From assembly GCF_041245805.1 (NCBI RefSeq), contig NZ_CP162490.1, forward strand, positions 2,333,001 through 2,397,000: 64,000 nucleotides of DNA. Reading direction: 5' to 3'. Both the position numbers and the translations under genes were made by a program. Source of the stretch: Xanthomonas sp. DAR 34887. GTDB lineage: Bacteria; Pseudomonadota; Gammaproteobacteria; Xanthomonadales; Xanthomonadaceae. This document shows positions 1-13,012 of this stretch, in pieces; position 1 is the stretch's first letter; each line of letters starts with the position of its first letter. The notes under the pieces are model-generated. The model made no database searches and was not told where the DNA came from. It was given only the letters and a program-made list of their open reading frames with translations.

Positions 1-239
1 CCGTGCTCGCCGAACAGGTGGCCCATGTTCCAGAACTGGCGCGAGGAATCCAGCAGCGCCTTGGACGGAATGCAGCCCACGCGCAGGCAGGTGCCGCCCA
101 GCGCCGGCTTGCCGTCCTTGCCCAGGGCCGCGTCGATGCAGGCGACCTTCATGCCCAACTGGGCGGCGCGGATTGCTGCGTGATAACCGGCCGGACCGGC
201 ACCGATGACGACGACGTCGAATTGTTCTTGTTCGCTCAT
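1..239 (-). CDS. lpdA: dihydrolipoamide dehydrogenase (E3), N-terminal part only
   Basis: Flavoprotein E3 subunit that reoxidises the lipoyl arm of 2-oxo acid dehydrogenase complexes with NAD+. Only about 79 N-terminal residues lie in the window; the rest runs off the left edge. The start ATG is at 239. Visible are the FAD-binding Rossmann motif (IGAGPAGYHAAIRAAQLG, from about residue 12) and the redox-active disulfide motif GGTCLRVGCIPSKALL. It follows sucA and sucB on the same strand, so it is probably the E3 of the 2-oxoglutarate complex and the last gene of that operon. A repeat-containing gap of about 115 bp separates it from sucB. Confidence 0.95.
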   Translation of the reverse strand, partial: MSEQEQFDVVVIGAGPAGYHAAIRAAQLGMKVACIDAALGKDGKPALGGTCLRVGCIPSKALLDSSRQFWNMGHLFGEH

Positions 240-249
240 TCTTCGCTCA

Positions 250-350
250 CGAGATTAGGGAGTAGGGATTGGGGATTCGTAAGAAGCAGGATGCTCGGGA
301 TCGGGGGGGCGCTCTCGCCAATCCCGAATCCCGAATCACCAATCCCGGCT
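250..350. repeat. GGGATTGGGGATT-type inverted repeat pair
   Basis: One arm at about 253-285 carries GGGATTGGGGATTCG. The opposite arm at about 316-348 carries AATCCCGAATCCCGAATC and ends in CCAATCCCGGC. The arms can pair as a long hairpin around a 30-bp core. It sits between sucB and lpdA inside the operon, so it would be transcribed as a stem-loop. Other copies lie near 25.7, 29.1, 31.3/31.6 and 43.9 kb. Confidence 0.75.
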
Positions 351-354
351 TGCA

Positions 355-1569
<1,215 letters not shown>

Positions 1570-1612
1570 TGCAGAGGGCGTCCTAGTGGGTCTTTTGGAA
1601 AGGGAAGGAGGG

Positions 1613-4438
<2,826 letters not shown>

Positions 4439-4524
4439 GATGGTGGGGTCGGGTCGCTTTGTGGGTTGGCTTGCGGTTGGAACCGGCGGACGCGAGGCCC
4501 GCGCGGGCGTAATCAAGCGAAAAA

Positions 4525-4530
4525 ATTATA
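4525..4530 (-). promoter_or_regulatory. probable -10 box of the sucAB-lpd operon
   Basis: A perfect TATAAT reads leftwards here, followed by an AT-rich run that stands out in GC-rich DNA. No good -35 hexamer lies 16-19 bp upstream; the best candidates are ACACCC-like. The promoter may therefore need an activator or a non-canonical -35. The position is 86 bp upstream of the chosen sucA GTG. Confidence 0.5.
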
Positions 4531-4619
4531 CCCCCATGCGCAAGCCGGGGTGTGCATTTCGGATACACAGGGGCTACGCGGGGTTCATTCACCGCAGCAT
4601 CGGCAGTGCCCGCACGCCG

Positions 4620-5528
4620 CTACCAGCCCAGCGCGCGCAGCTCGCTGCAGTCGCGCGAACGTTCCCAGACCCGCGCGAACGCCTCGCGCAACTGGCGCGC
4701 GCGGCCGCCGCCGAGCAGGTCGGTCTCGCCGTCGTAACGGTGACCCAGTGCACGGAAGTAGTAGCCGCCGCCGTCGTTGACCAAGTACGCGGCGGCATAG
4801 CCCTGGTCCACCGGATCGACCACTTCGCGGAAGCGGAACACGCTGGGCAGGCGTTGCGCCAGGGCCAGCAGCGGCGCGGCGGCGCGCTGCGGGGCGGCCG
4901 CGTCGTGCAGCAGCACGCGCACCTGCTTGTCGTGCGCGGCCACCGCGAAGCGGCGCAGTTGCGCGAGCAGCGGCGCGCTGTCCAGCAGGCCCGGATCCAG
5001 CGCGCGGCTGTAGATCAGCAGCTGGCGCCGCGCCTGCGCGACCACCGCGGCGCTGGCCGCGATCGCCGCGGCCGCATCCTCCACCGCGGCGGCGGCGCCG
5101 AGCAGCCGCCGCATCGGTTGCCGTTCGCCGCCGCCATGGGCGTCGACGATGCGCGCGCCGAGCGGCAGGAAGCCGTGCCGCGCGCAGAAGTCGAGCGCGG
5201 CCGGCGGCGCCTGCAGGTCCAGGCGTGGCCAGTGCAGGCGCCGTGCTTGCTCGATCAATGCGCCAAGCAGCGCGCTGCCGACGCCGCGGCCGCGCCAGGC
5301 CGGCAGCACCGCCATGCCGTCGATGCGCTGCTCCGGGCCCAGCCGTGCGCTGCCGAGCGGCTGGCCGTCGTCGGCGCGGGCCAGCACGTGGTAGCTCAGC
5401 GCATCCAGGGCCTGGCCAGGCGCATCCGCCGGCATCGGCACGCCGGCCTGCTCGCGCAGCGCGCGCAGTTCGCCTGCCTGGCGGGCAGGGTCGAGCGTTT
5501 CGATGCGAAAGCCAGGGGTGGCGGGCAT
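4620..5528 (-). CDS. GNAT-family N-acetyltransferase with extra C-terminal domain
   Basis: 302 residues from the ATG at 5528, which lies 10 bp after the roxA stop. The N-terminal half (about 1-145) is a GNAT acyl-CoA transferase: the acetyl-CoA loop is in AVLPAWRGRGVGSALLGALI and is followed by the typical DFCARHGFLPLG ending. The C-terminal half (about 160-302) is a separate domain containing QLLIYSRALDPGLLD, HDKQVRVLLHD and a final GHRYDGETDLLGGGRARQLREAF, and resembles a small degenerate phospholipase-D-like fold. The substrate is unknown. The tight spacing suggests co-transcription with roxA. The GNAT call is confident; the C-terminal assignment is an inference. Confidence 0.8.
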   Translation of the reverse strand: MPATPGFRIETLDPARQAGELRALREQAGVPMPADAPGQALDALSYHVLARADDGQPLGSARLGPEQRIDGMAVLPAWRGRGVGSALLGALIEQARRLHWPRLDLQAPPAALDFCARHGFLPLGARIVDAHGGGERQPMRRLLGAAAAVEDAAAAIAASAAVVAQARRQLLIYSRALDPGLLDSAPLLAQLRRFAVAAHDKQVRVLLHDAAAPQRAAAPLLALAQRLPSVFRFREVVDPVDQGYAAAYLVNDGGGYYFRALGHRYDGETDLLGGGRARQLREAFARVWERSRDCSELRALGW

Positions 5529-5538
5529 GGCGGGCGGC

Positions 5539-6777
5539 TCAGTCCTGTGCGTCGGCATCCTCGTCGCCGTGGTCGGCTTCGTCCAGCGGCTGGTAGAAGC
5601 CGGCTTCGACCAGCTGCAGCAGGGTCTCGCGGCCGGCGGCGGACAGCGCCGCGTAGTCGCGGCCATCGAGCGTGTCGGCCGCGGCCAGGCGCTGCGCGTC
5701 CTTGATCGGCAGGGCGAATTCCAGGCCGCTGCAGAACAGGGTGGCGCCGCGCGAGGCCCGGCGCCAGGCCGGCCGCGCCCACGGATGGCGCTGCAGGAGC
5801 AGGCCCTGTTGCAGCGCTGCGACCACTTCCTGCGGCGCCGGCGGGTTGGCCGGCGGCAGGATCTCGCCGGCGGCGCGGTAGGTGGTGATGAAGCGGCCGA
5901 ACCAGGCGCCGAGGCGGTCGGGATCGTTCATGCGCAGCGCGTTCAGCGCCTCGACCACGCGGCCCATCGCCGCCGCATCGATCTCGTACGGATCGGCCGG
6001 CACCTGCAGGTCCTCGTCGTGATAGCGCACGGCCTCGTCGGCGCCCTCGATCAGGGTATCCAGATAATCGCCGATCAGTTCGGCCGAGGACGGCGCGCGC
6101 GTGCCCACCGAGAAGGTCAGGCAGGCGTCTTCGGCGACGCCGTGGTGCGGCACCAGCGGCGGCAGGTACAGCATGTCGCCGGGGCAGAGCACCCAGTCGT
6201 GGGTGGGGCTGAAGCTGCGCAGCAGCTTCAGCTCGACGTCCTCGCGGAAGTCGGTCGGCGGCGCGGCGCGGCCCAGCGAAGCGCTGGCGTCGATCTGCCA
6301 GCGGCGGTGGCCGTGCGCCTGCAGCAGGAACACGTCGTAGTGGTCCACATGCGCGCCGACCGAGCCGCCGGGTGCGGCGAAGCTGACCATCACGTCGTCC
6401 ACCCGCCAGCGCGGCAGGAAGCGGAACTGCTCGAGCAGGGCGCGGATGTCCGGGTCCCACTTGTCGACGTCCTGCACCAGCAGGGTCCAGTCGTGGTCGG
6501 GCATGCCCGGGAATTCGCTTTCCTGGAACGGCCCGCTGCGTACGCTCCAGCGGTCGTTCGCGCGGTCGTGCACGACCAGCCGCGACAGCGCGGCCTCTTC
6601 GCAGGCCAAGCCGGCCAGATCGCCCGGCTCGATCGGCGAGACGAAGCCGGGAAAGGCGTTGCGGATCAGCAGCGGACGCTTGTGCCAGTAGTCGCGCAGG
6701 AAGCGCGCGGCGGGCATGCCCAGCGGCAATTGCCGGGTGGCGTCGATTTCGATCGGGAACGAGGCAGGTTTCTTCAT
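5539..6777 (-). CDS. roxA: ribosomal protein L16 arginine 3-hydroxylase (JmjC/cupin oxygenase)
   Basis: Fe(II)/2-oxoglutarate-dependent oxygenase of the RoxA (YcfD) family, which in E. coli hydroxylates an arginine of ribosomal protein uL16. 412 residues from the ATG at 6777 (MKKPASFPIEI). The JmjC core shows the iron-binding HxD motif in GAHVDHYDVF (His143, Asp145) and a distal histidine in LPPLVPHHG (about 211-212). YWHKRPLLIRNAFPGF near the N-terminus is the typical family opening. The C-terminal 150 residues fit the winged-helix dimerisation region. Upstream of the GNAT gene in an apparent two-gene unit. The identity of the modified target is taken from the family. Confidence 0.9.
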   Translation of the reverse strand: MKKPASFPIEIDATRQLPLGMPAARFLRDYWHKRPLLIRNAFPGFVSPIEPGDLAGLACEEAALSRLVVHDRANDRWSVRSGPFQESEFPGMPDHDWTLLVQDVDKWDPDIRALLEQFRFLPRWRVDDVMVSFAAPGGSVGAHVDHYDVFLLQAHGHRRWQIDASASLGRAAPPTDFREDVELKLLRSFSPTHDWVLCPGDMLYLPPLVPHHGVAEDACLTFSVGTRAPSSAELIGDYLDTLIEGADEAVRYHDEDLQVPADPYEIDAAAMGRVVEALNALRMNDPDRLGAWFGRFITTYRAAGEILPPANPPAPQEVVAALQQGLLLQRHPWARPAWRRASRGATLFCSGLEFALPIKDAQRLAAADTLDGRDYAALSAAGRETLLQLVEAGFYQPLDEADHGDEDADAQD

Positions 6778-6982
6778 GGGCAGGCGGTCCGGCAGGGGCG
6801 AGGCCGGCGTGGAGGCCGGCGATGGCCGCCATTGTCGCCCAGCCCGCCGCACGCTGCCTTGTCCGTGCGCATGGCGGTGGGGGCGGCGGCGTGCTTGCGA
6901 ATGCGCGGCTGGCGCGGCTGCCGTTCTTAGGTCGGGCCCGAAGGCGGTGGTGCCGCGCCGGCGCGGAGCCGGCGCGCCTTGC

Positions 6983-8350
6983 TCAGATCGCGCGCGCCAG
7001 GCGCTCGGCCAGGCCGATGTAGCCGCCCGGGGTCAACGCACGCAAGCGCTGCTTGGCGTCCTCCGGCAGGTCCAGGGTTTCGACGAAGGCCTGCATCGAG
7101 GCGGCGGTGATGCCCTGGCCGCGGGTCAGCGCCTTGAGCTGTTCGTACGGGTTGGGCAGGCCGTGGCGGCGCATCACCGTCTGCACCGCTTCGGCCAGCA
7201 CTTCCCAGGCGGCGTCGAGGTCGGCATCCAGGCGTTCTGGATTGACGGTCAGCTTGCCCAGGCCCTTGGCCAGCGAATCCAGCGCCACCTGGCTGTGGCC
7301 GAACGCGGTGCCGAGCGCGCGCAGCACGGTGGAGTCGGTGAGGTCGCGCTGCCAGCGGCTAATTGGCAGCTTCGCGCTGAAATGTTCGAACAGCGCGTTG
7401 GCGATGCCGAAGTTGCCTTCGGCGTTCTCGAAGTCGATCGGGTTGACCTTGTGCGGCATGGTCGAGGAGCCGACTTCGCCTTCCTTGAGCTTCTGCTTGA
7501 AGTAGCCGAGCGAGATGTAGCCCCAGATGTCGCGGGCCAGGTCGATCAGGATGGTGTTGGCGCGGCGGGTGGCATCGCCGAGTTCGGCGACGTTGTCGTG
7601 CGGCTCGATCTGGGTGGTGTAGGGGTTGAACACCAGGCCCAGGCCTTCGACGAAGCGCTGCGCGAATGCCGGCCAGTCCACGTCCGGGTAGCTGGCCACG
7701 TGCGCGTTGTAGTTGCCGACCGCGCCGTTGATCTTGCCGGTCAGCTCGACCGCGGCGATCTGCCGGCGCTGCCGTTCCAGGCGTGCGACGACGTTGGCGA
7801 TTTCCTTGCCCAGGGTGGTCGGCGAGGCGGTCTGGCCGTGGGTGCGCGACAGCATCGGCTGCGCGGCCTGGGCATGCGCCAGCGCACGCAGCGAATCGAC
7901 CACGCCGTCCAGCGTCGGCAGCAGCACCTCGCGCCGCGCCTGCTCCAGCATCAGCCCGTAGCTGAGGTTGTTGATGTCCTCGCTGGTACAGGCGAAATGC
8001 ACGAATTCCAGCGCCGGGCCGAGTTCGGCGTCGTCCTTGAGCTGCTCCTTGATGAAGTACTCCACCGCCTTGACGTCGTGGTTGGTGGTGCGCTCGATCT
8101 GCTTGACCCGCGCCGCGTGTTCGACGCCGAAGCCGTCGGCCAGCGCGCGCAGCCGCTGCGTGGCGGCCGCCGAGAACGCGGGCAGCTCGGCGATGCCCGG
8201 CTCGGCGCCCAGCGCCAGCAGCCATTCGATCTCCACCTTCACCCGCGCCTTGATCAGGCCGTATTCGGAGAAGATCGGCCGCAGGGCATCGACCTTGCCG
8301 GCGTAGCGGCCATCGAGCGGGGACAGGGCGAGCAGGGCGGAGTCGGACAT
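6983..8350 (-). CDS. purB: adenylosuccinate lyase
   Basis: Catalyses two fumarate-releasing steps of purine synthesis: SAICAR to AICAR and adenylosuccinate to AMP. 455 residues, the normal length for the long gammaproteobacterial type. Motifs are TSEDINNLSYGLML, RTHGQTASPTTLGKE (active-site histidine) and the superfamily signature GSSTMPHKVNPIDFENAEGN with the catalytic serine. It stands alone on the minus strand, with 205 bp without a recognisable gene before roxA and 39 bp after the CNNM protein. Confidence 0.98.
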   Translation of the reverse strand: MSDSALLALSPLDGRYAGKVDALRPIFSEYGLIKARVKVEIEWLLALGAEPGIAELPAFSAAATQRLRALADGFGVEHAARVKQIERTTNHDVKAVEYFIKEQLKDDAELGPALEFVHFACTSEDINNLSYGLMLEQARREVLLPTLDGVVDSLRALAHAQAAQPMLSRTHGQTASPTTLGKEIANVVARLERQRRQIAAVELTGKINGAVGNYNAHVASYPDVDWPAFAQRFVEGLGLVFNPYTTQIEPHDNVAELGDATRRANTILIDLARDIWGYISLGYFKQKLKEGEVGSSTMPHKVNPIDFENAEGNFGIANALFEHFSAKLPISRWQRDLTDSTVLRALGTAFGHSQVALDSLAKGLGKLTVNPERLDADLDAAWEVLAEAVQTVMRRHGLPNPYEQLKALTRGQGITAASMQAFVETLDLPEDAKQRLRALTPGGYIGLAERLARAI

Positions 8351-8389
8351 GGTGGGGGGCGCTGGGGCGGTGACGGTGGGGCGGTCATT

Positions 8390-9712
8390 CTACGTTGCCG
8401 CGGCTTCGGCGGCCTGCTCCAGTCCCACCGTCACCGCCTGGATGCGGTGCCCGGCCATGCGTTTGACGGTGAACAGATGGCCGTCGACGGTCAGTTGCTC
8501 GCCCTCGCTGGGCAGGCGCTGCAACTGGTGCACGATCAGGCCGCCGACCGAATTCAGGTGCTCCGGTGCGTTCAGGTCGCGGCCGAGCAGGCGCTCGAGG
8601 CGGAAGATCGAGGTCGAGCCGGCGAGCAGCACGGTACCGTCGGCGCCGCGGATCGGGGCGTCCTTGACGACGTGCGGGTGCTCGTCCTCGATGTCGCCGA
8701 CCACCACCTCCAGCAGGTCTTCCAGGGTGAAGTAGCCGAGGATGCGGCCGTGCTCGTCCACGCACAGCGCCAGGTGGGTGGTGCCGATGCGGAAGCGTTC
8801 CAGCACCAGCGGCACCGGTGTCTCCAGCGCGATCAGGTTGGCCGGGCGCAGCAGCGCACGCAGGTCGTCGCTGTGGCGGCCATGCGCGATCTCCACCAGC
8901 AGGTCCTTCATGTGCAGGATCCCGAGGACCTCCTCGCCATCGCGGTCGAACCACGGGTAGCGGCTGTAGCGGCTCTCGGCGAACTCCGCCATCACCGCGT
9001 CCGCGCGCGCGCCGTCGCGGAACGCGCGCAGATGGTCGCGCGAGCGCATCAGGTCGCCGGCGACCAGTTCCGGCAGCTCCAGCGCATGGCTCATCAGGGT
9101 CAGGTCGTGGTCGGGCGCGCCGCCGGCGGGCTGCTGGCGGCCGACGATCAGCTTCAGTTCCTCGCGCGAATAGCGGTGCGAGGTGTGCTCCACCTCGCCC
9201 CAGCCCAGCACCTTCAGCAGCCCGTTGGCGCTGGTGTTGAGCAGCCAGATCGCCGGGTACATCGCCCAGTAGAACAGGTACAGCGGCGCGGCGGTCCACA
9301 GCGCCATGCGCTCCGGGCGCCGGATCGCCATCGACTTGGGGGCGAGTTCGCCAAGCACGATGTGCAGGAACGAGATGACACTGAAGGCGATGACGAAGGC
9401 GCTCAGGTGCGCGGCCTCCTCGCTCAGTCCCAGCACGTCGAACAGCGGCTGCAGCAGGTGCGCGAACGCCGGTTCGCCGACCCAGCCCAGGCCCAGCGAG
9501 GACAGGGTGATGCCGAGCTGGCAGGCGGAGAGATAGGCGTCGAGGTGGCCGTGCACGTTGAGCAGCAGGCGGCCGCGCCAGCCGTGGTGCTCGGCCAGGC
9601 CGACGGCCTGGGTATGGCGCAGTTTGACCAGGGCGAACTCGGCGGCGACGAAGAAGCCGTTGAGCAGCACCAGCAATATGGCCAGCGCAAGCAGCAAAAG
9701 GTTGCCGATCAT
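8390..9712 (-). CDS. CNNM/CBS-domain hemolysin-like membrane protein
   Basis: 440 residues from the ATG at 9712 (MIGNLLLLALAILL). The N-terminal DUF21/CNNM transmembrane domain (about 1-200) includes LNGFFVAAEFALVKLR. It is followed by a CBS pair around residues 205-330 (RYSRYPWFDRDGEEVLGILHMKD; ALCVDEHGRILGYFTLEDLLE) and a C-terminal CorC/HlyC domain (SVGGLIVHQLQRLPSEGE). Relatives such as CorB/CorC, YfjD and CNNM proteins act in Mg2+/Co2+ transport or its regulation. The old hemolysin label is historical. Inner-membrane location is inferred from the hydrophobic helices. The nearest upstream gene is divergent. Confidence 0.92.
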   Translation of the reverse strand: MIGNLLLLALAILLVLLNGFFVAAEFALVKLRHTQAVGLAEHHGWRGRLLLNVHGHLDAYLSACQLGITLSSLGLGWVGEPAFAHLLQPLFDVLGLSEEAAHLSAFVIAFSVISFLHIVLGELAPKSMAIRRPERMALWTAAPLYLFYWAMYPAIWLLNTSANGLLKVLGWGEVEHTSHRYSREELKLIVGRQQPAGGAPDHDLTLMSHALELPELVAGDLMRSRDHLRAFRDGARADAVMAEFAESRYSRYPWFDRDGEEVLGILHMKDLLVEIAHGRHSDDLRALLRPANLIALETPVPLVLERFRIGTTHLALCVDEHGRILGYFTLEDLLEVVVGDIEDEHPHVVKDAPIRGADGTVLLAGSTSIFRLERLLGRDLNAPEHLNSVGGLIVHQLQRLPSEGEQLTVDGHLFTVKRMAGHRIQAVTVGLEQAAEAAAT

Positions 9713-10163
9713 GCGCGTGTCCCGGTGAGCGGCGCGGGCGCGCGGCGGTGCGAGGCGGGGAATGCAAAAACGGATCGGAGCGCTGTTCGGCGCGTCGCGC
9801 GCCGGCATCTACAGTGAGTGTCGTCGCCCATGGCGGCGTGGTGGTTCCATCGTGATACGACCCGGCAGTCTAGCCGATGCGGCGCATCGCTTCCGACAGC
9901 GGGAGGCGCGAGCGAGGTGGCGTGCCGCTGACAGGCGAGGTCGTGCGCTGTGCCGCGTCCTCCCTAATGGCGGGCGGAAAAGAACCGCGATGGAGCGCGC
10001 ATTTCGCCATCGTCGCATGGCGATGCAGTAGCGAATGCCTACGCACCGGTATGCCGACCGCGTGCGCTTCGACTCGGCCAGCGTGCATCGCGAGCGCATT
10101 GCCAAGCTCGACGCGTTTGCTAAAATGATCGGCTGTAATCGTTTTCAACAGGGATGTTCCCGA
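9713..10163. other. intergenic region between divergent genes
   Basis: About 450 bp separate the CNNM gene (leftward) from the DUF3829 lipoprotein gene (rightward). No convincing coding sequence was found; the ORFs here are Arg/Ala/Cys-rich shadow frames. The only clear signal is the promoter at 10099-10126. Confidence 0.6.
10099..10126 (+). promoter_or_regulatory. sigma-70-like promoter of the DUF3829 lipoprotein gene
   Basis: TTGCCA at 10099-10104, a 16-bp spacer and TAAAAT at 10121-10126. Transcription would start near 10133, about 30 nt before the ATG at 10164. The position and the 4-5/6 hexamer matches support it; no measured start site is available. Confidence 0.6.
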
Positions 10164-11150
10164 ATGACTAGCTCTTTGCGTCTGGCGGCGCTGGCCGCCG
10201 CCGTGTCCATGTTCCTCGCTGCCTGTGGCGGCAAACCGTCGGCGACGCCGGCCGACCCGGCCGGGAGCCAGGCATCCGCCGCCGCCTCGCACGATCCGGA
10301 TGAAGCGCTGACCCGCAAGCTCAACGCCTACATCGAGTGTTTCAACAAGGTCGACGCGGACATCCATCGCGGTGCCGAGTCCTATGTGCGCTGGATGAAG
10401 GATCCTGCCGCCGGACCCACCGGCAAGGAGACCAGCGTGTACGGGCCGGCGCAGATCGACGAATACGACATGAAGGTCTGCGACGCGCCGATGACGCAGG
10501 CCATCGCGGCCAAGCCGGCGTTGCCGGCACTGGATGCCGCCGCGAAGCGTTACGCGGCGGCATTAAAGACGCTGCAGCCGATCGGCAATCAGGTGCGCGA
10601 TTACTACGAGCGCGAGGACTACCAGGACGACGGGTTCGCCAAGGGCAAGCAGCTGCATGCGCCGCTGATGGCGGCCCTGTCCGAATTCGCCGAGGCCAGC
10701 CATGCGTTCAGCGCCGAACTGGACGCGCAGAACGACGCCGCCCAGCGCGAGCAGCTGAAGGCGATGGAAAAGGCCGAGGGCCGCACCCGCGACTTCTATC
10801 GTCTGTCGATGATGCTCGAGGCCAAGGACATCGTCGGCCTGATGCAGGAGGACGAATTCGATACGGCCAAGGCCACGGCCTTGCTCGACGGCTTCAACAA
10901 GCTGTCCGACGAAGCGCACGCCAAGGTCGCCGACCAGGAGCCGGGCAAGCTGGACTGGAACAGTTTCGAGACCGCCGCGGAGAATTTCCGCAAGGAAGGC
11001 AAGGCACGGATCAAGCGCGTCGTCGAAAAGACCCCGTACAGCAGTATCGAACAGGGCTGGCTGGACAGCCCGACGCTGGCCCCGGAAGGCTCGCCGGGAC
11101 GGCTGCTGAAGAAGTACAACGATCTGGTCTTCCAGAGCAATCGCCAGTAA
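10164..11150 (+). CDS. YiiG-like lipoprotein, DUF3829 family
   Basis: 328 residues from the ATG at 10164. The signal peptide ends in the lipobox LAAC with lipidated Cys21, so this is an envelope lipoprotein. Gly follows the cysteine, so outer-membrane sorting is plausible. The mature part is an all-helical DUF3829 domain: LNAYIECFNKVD near residue 60, and KGKQLHAPLMAALSEFAEAS and LSMMLEAKDIVGLM later. It resembles E. coli YiiG, whose function is unknown. An upstream ATG in the same frame at 10035 is rejected because it lies ahead of the promoter and has no signal sequence. Monocistronic; a GC hairpin follows the stop. Confidence 0.85.
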   Translation: MTSSLRLAALAAAVSMFLAACGGKPSATPADPAGSQASAAASHDPDEALTRKLNAYIECFNKVDADIHRGAESYVRWMKDPAAGPTGKETSVYGPAQIDEYDMKVCDAPMTQAIAAKPALPALDAAAKRYAAALKTLQPIGNQVRDYYEREDYQDDGFAKGKQLHAPLMAALSEFAEASHAFSAELDAQNDAAQREQLKAMEKAEGRTRDFYRLSMMLEAKDIVGLMQEDEFDTAKATALLDGFNKLSDEAHAKVADQEPGKLDWNSFETAAENFRKEGKARIKRVVEKTPYSSIEQGWLDSPTLAPEGSPGRLLKKYNDLVFQSNRQ

Positions 11151-11159
11151 ACGCAGGTC

Positions 11160-11185
11160 GCGGCGGCCGGCAAAGCGGCCGCCGC
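11160..11185 (+). terminator. GC-rich stem-loop after the DUF3829 gene
   Basis: Perfect 10-bp stem (GCGGCGGCCG paired with CGGCCGCCGC) with a GCAAAG loop, 9 bp after the stop. There is no U-run, so it is not a classical intrinsic terminator. It could stabilise the 3' end or act with Rho. Confidence 0.45.
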
Positions 11186-11599
11186 TGCAGCGGGATCGCC
11201 GACCGACCGCGCGGCGCTGTCGCGCCGGTGCTGCCGAAGTGCGCGGCTGCGGGTCGATTCCCGGGCTCGATCCGATCCATCCGCGGCAGGCGCGCCGGGC
11301 GCGCGCGGCCGACGTCTGACGGCCACTTCCTGCGGTGGCTGTCCACGACGCCGGTCCCGCGAGGCCTGCATGCCGACAGCGGCGTGGCAGCGATGACGCA
11401 GTTTACGTCCACATCGGGGGGGGCCACGGTGCCGCGCCTCCAGGCCTTGCTAACAAGCGCTGGCGCACACTGCTGACAGCCGGGCGCTGTGCCGCGGATA
11501 ATGCCTGCGCCAGCCGCAGCTCCGCCAGCCTGCCTTCCCGGACATCCCTCGCGACAGCGCCGGGTGGAATTCCTCTTATGCAGATGTGGAGATTGCGCA
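11186..11599. other. intergenic region upstream of fumC
   Basis: About 410 bp with no supported gene. It holds a G8 run near 11418-11425 and presumably the fumC promoter, but no hexamer pair convinced me. Confidence 0.5.
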
Positions 11600-13012
11600 A
11601 TGAGCGACAAATTCAGGGTCGAGCACGACAGCATGGGCGAGTTGCAGGTGCCGGCCGAGGCGTTGTGGGGGGCCCAGACCCAGCGCGCGGTGCAGAATTT
11701 TCCGGTGTCCGGACAGCCGATGCCGCGCGGCTTCATCCGCGCGCTGGGCTTGATCAAGGCCGCCGCCGCCGGGGTCAACGCCGACCTGGGACTGCTGCCC
11801 AAGGCCGCGGCCAGGGCGGTGCAGGCGGCCGCGCTGGAGGTGGCCGACGGCAGGCACGACGCGCATTTCCCGATCGACATCTACCAGACCGGCTCGGGCA
11901 CCTCGTCCAACATGAATGCCAACGAGGTCATCGCCACGCTGGCCTCGCGCGCGTCCAAGCCGGGCGCGCCGGCGGTGCATCCGAACGACCACGTCAACCT
12001 CGGCCAGAGTTCCAACGACGTGGTGCCGACCGCGATCCGCGTCTCGGCCCAGCTGGCCACGCAGGAGCAATTGCTGCCGGCGTTGAAGCACCTGCGCAAG
12101 GTCATCGACAAGCGCGCCAGGCAACTGGACAAGGTGGTCAAGACCGGGCGCACGCACCTGATGGATGCGATGCCGCTGACCTTCGGCCAGGAGTTCGGTG
12201 CATGGTCGGCGCAACTGGCCTCGGCGCAGGAGCGGCTGCAGGACAGCCTCAAGCGGCTGCGCCGGCTGCCGTTGGGCGGCACCGCGATCGGCACCGGGAT
12301 CAACGCCGATCCGCGTTTCGGCGGCAAGGTGGCCAAGGCCTTGTCCACGCTGACCGGCTGCGCGTTCGATAGCGCCGACAACAAGTTCGAAGGCCTGGCG
12401 GCGCAGGACGATGCGGTGGAACTGTCCGGCCAGCTCAATGCGCTGGCGGTGGCGCTGATCAAGATCGCCAACGACCTGCGCTGGATGAATGCCGGGCCGC
12501 TGGCCGGGCTCGGCGAGATCGAGTTGCCGGCGCTGCAGCCGGGCAGCTCGATCATGCCGGGCAAGGTCAATCCAGTCATTCCCGAGGCCACGGTGATGGT
12601 CTGCGCGCAGGTCATCGGCCACCACACCGCGATCACCGTGGCCGGGCAGACCGGCAACTTCCAGTTGAACGTGGCGCTGCCGCTGATCGCGGCCAACCTG
12701 CTGGAGTCGATCACGCTGCTGGCCAACGTGTCGCGGTTGCTGGCCGATTCGGCGATCGCCGGGCTGAAGGTCCGCGAAGAGCGGGTCCGCGAGGCCCTGG
12801 ACCGCAATCCGATCCTGGTCACCGCGCTGAATCCGATCATTGGCTACGAAAAGGCGGCGGCGATCGCCAAGCGCGCCTACAAGGAGAACCGTCCGGTGCT
12901 GGAGATCGCGCTGGAGGACAGCGGCCTGGGCGAAGCCGAACTGCGCAAGCTGCTCGACCCGGCCGCGCTGACCAAGGGCGGCATCCACGCTGGCGCGGGC
13001 GGCGGCGGCTGA
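11600..13012 (+). CDS. fumC: fumarate hydratase class II
   Basis: Iron-independent fumarase interconverting fumarate and malate in the TCA cycle. 470 residues from the ATG at 11600 (MSDKFRVEHDSMGEL). Conserved blocks are TGSGTSSNMNANEV (substrate binding), HPNDHVNLGQSSND, GRTHLMDAMPLTFGQE and the superfamily signature GSSIMPGKVNPVIPE with the catalytic serine. The C-terminus ends in a Gly-rich tail (GAGGGG). An in-frame ATG-less extension upstream to 11489 is not family-like. It stands alone on the plus strand. Confidence 0.96.
   Translation: MSDKFRVEHDSMGELQVPAEALWGAQTQRAVQNFPVSGQPMPRGFIRALGLIKAAAAGVNADLGLLPKAAARAVQAAALEVADGRHDAHFPIDIYQTGSGTSSNMNANEVIATLASRASKPGAPAVHPNDHVNLGQSSNDVVPTAIRVSAQLATQEQLLPALKHLRKVIDKRARQLDKVVKTGRTHLMDAMPLTFGQEFGAWSAQLASAQERLQDSLKRLRRLPLGGTAIGTGINADPRFGGKVAKALSTLTGCAFDSADNKFEGLAAQDDAVELSGQLNALAVALIKIANDLRWMNAGPLAGLGEIELPALQPGSSIMPGKVNPVIPEATVMVCAQVIGHHTAITVAGQTGNFQLNVALPLIAANLLESITLLANVSRLLADSAIAGLKVREERVREALDRNPILVTALNPIIGYEKAAAIAKRAYKENRPVLEIALEDSGLGEAELRKLLDPAALTKGGIHAGAGGGG

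Noticed and set aside
4439..4516. N-terminal extension of SucA from a TTG start
   Set aside because: It lies ahead of the family N-terminus and would begin at or before the predicted transcript start from the TATAAT at 4525-4530.
9870..10367. 165-aa minus-strand ORF in the space upstream of the DUF3829 gene
   Set aside because: It overlaps the real promoter and signal-peptide region of the plus-strand gene and has no recognisable motif.
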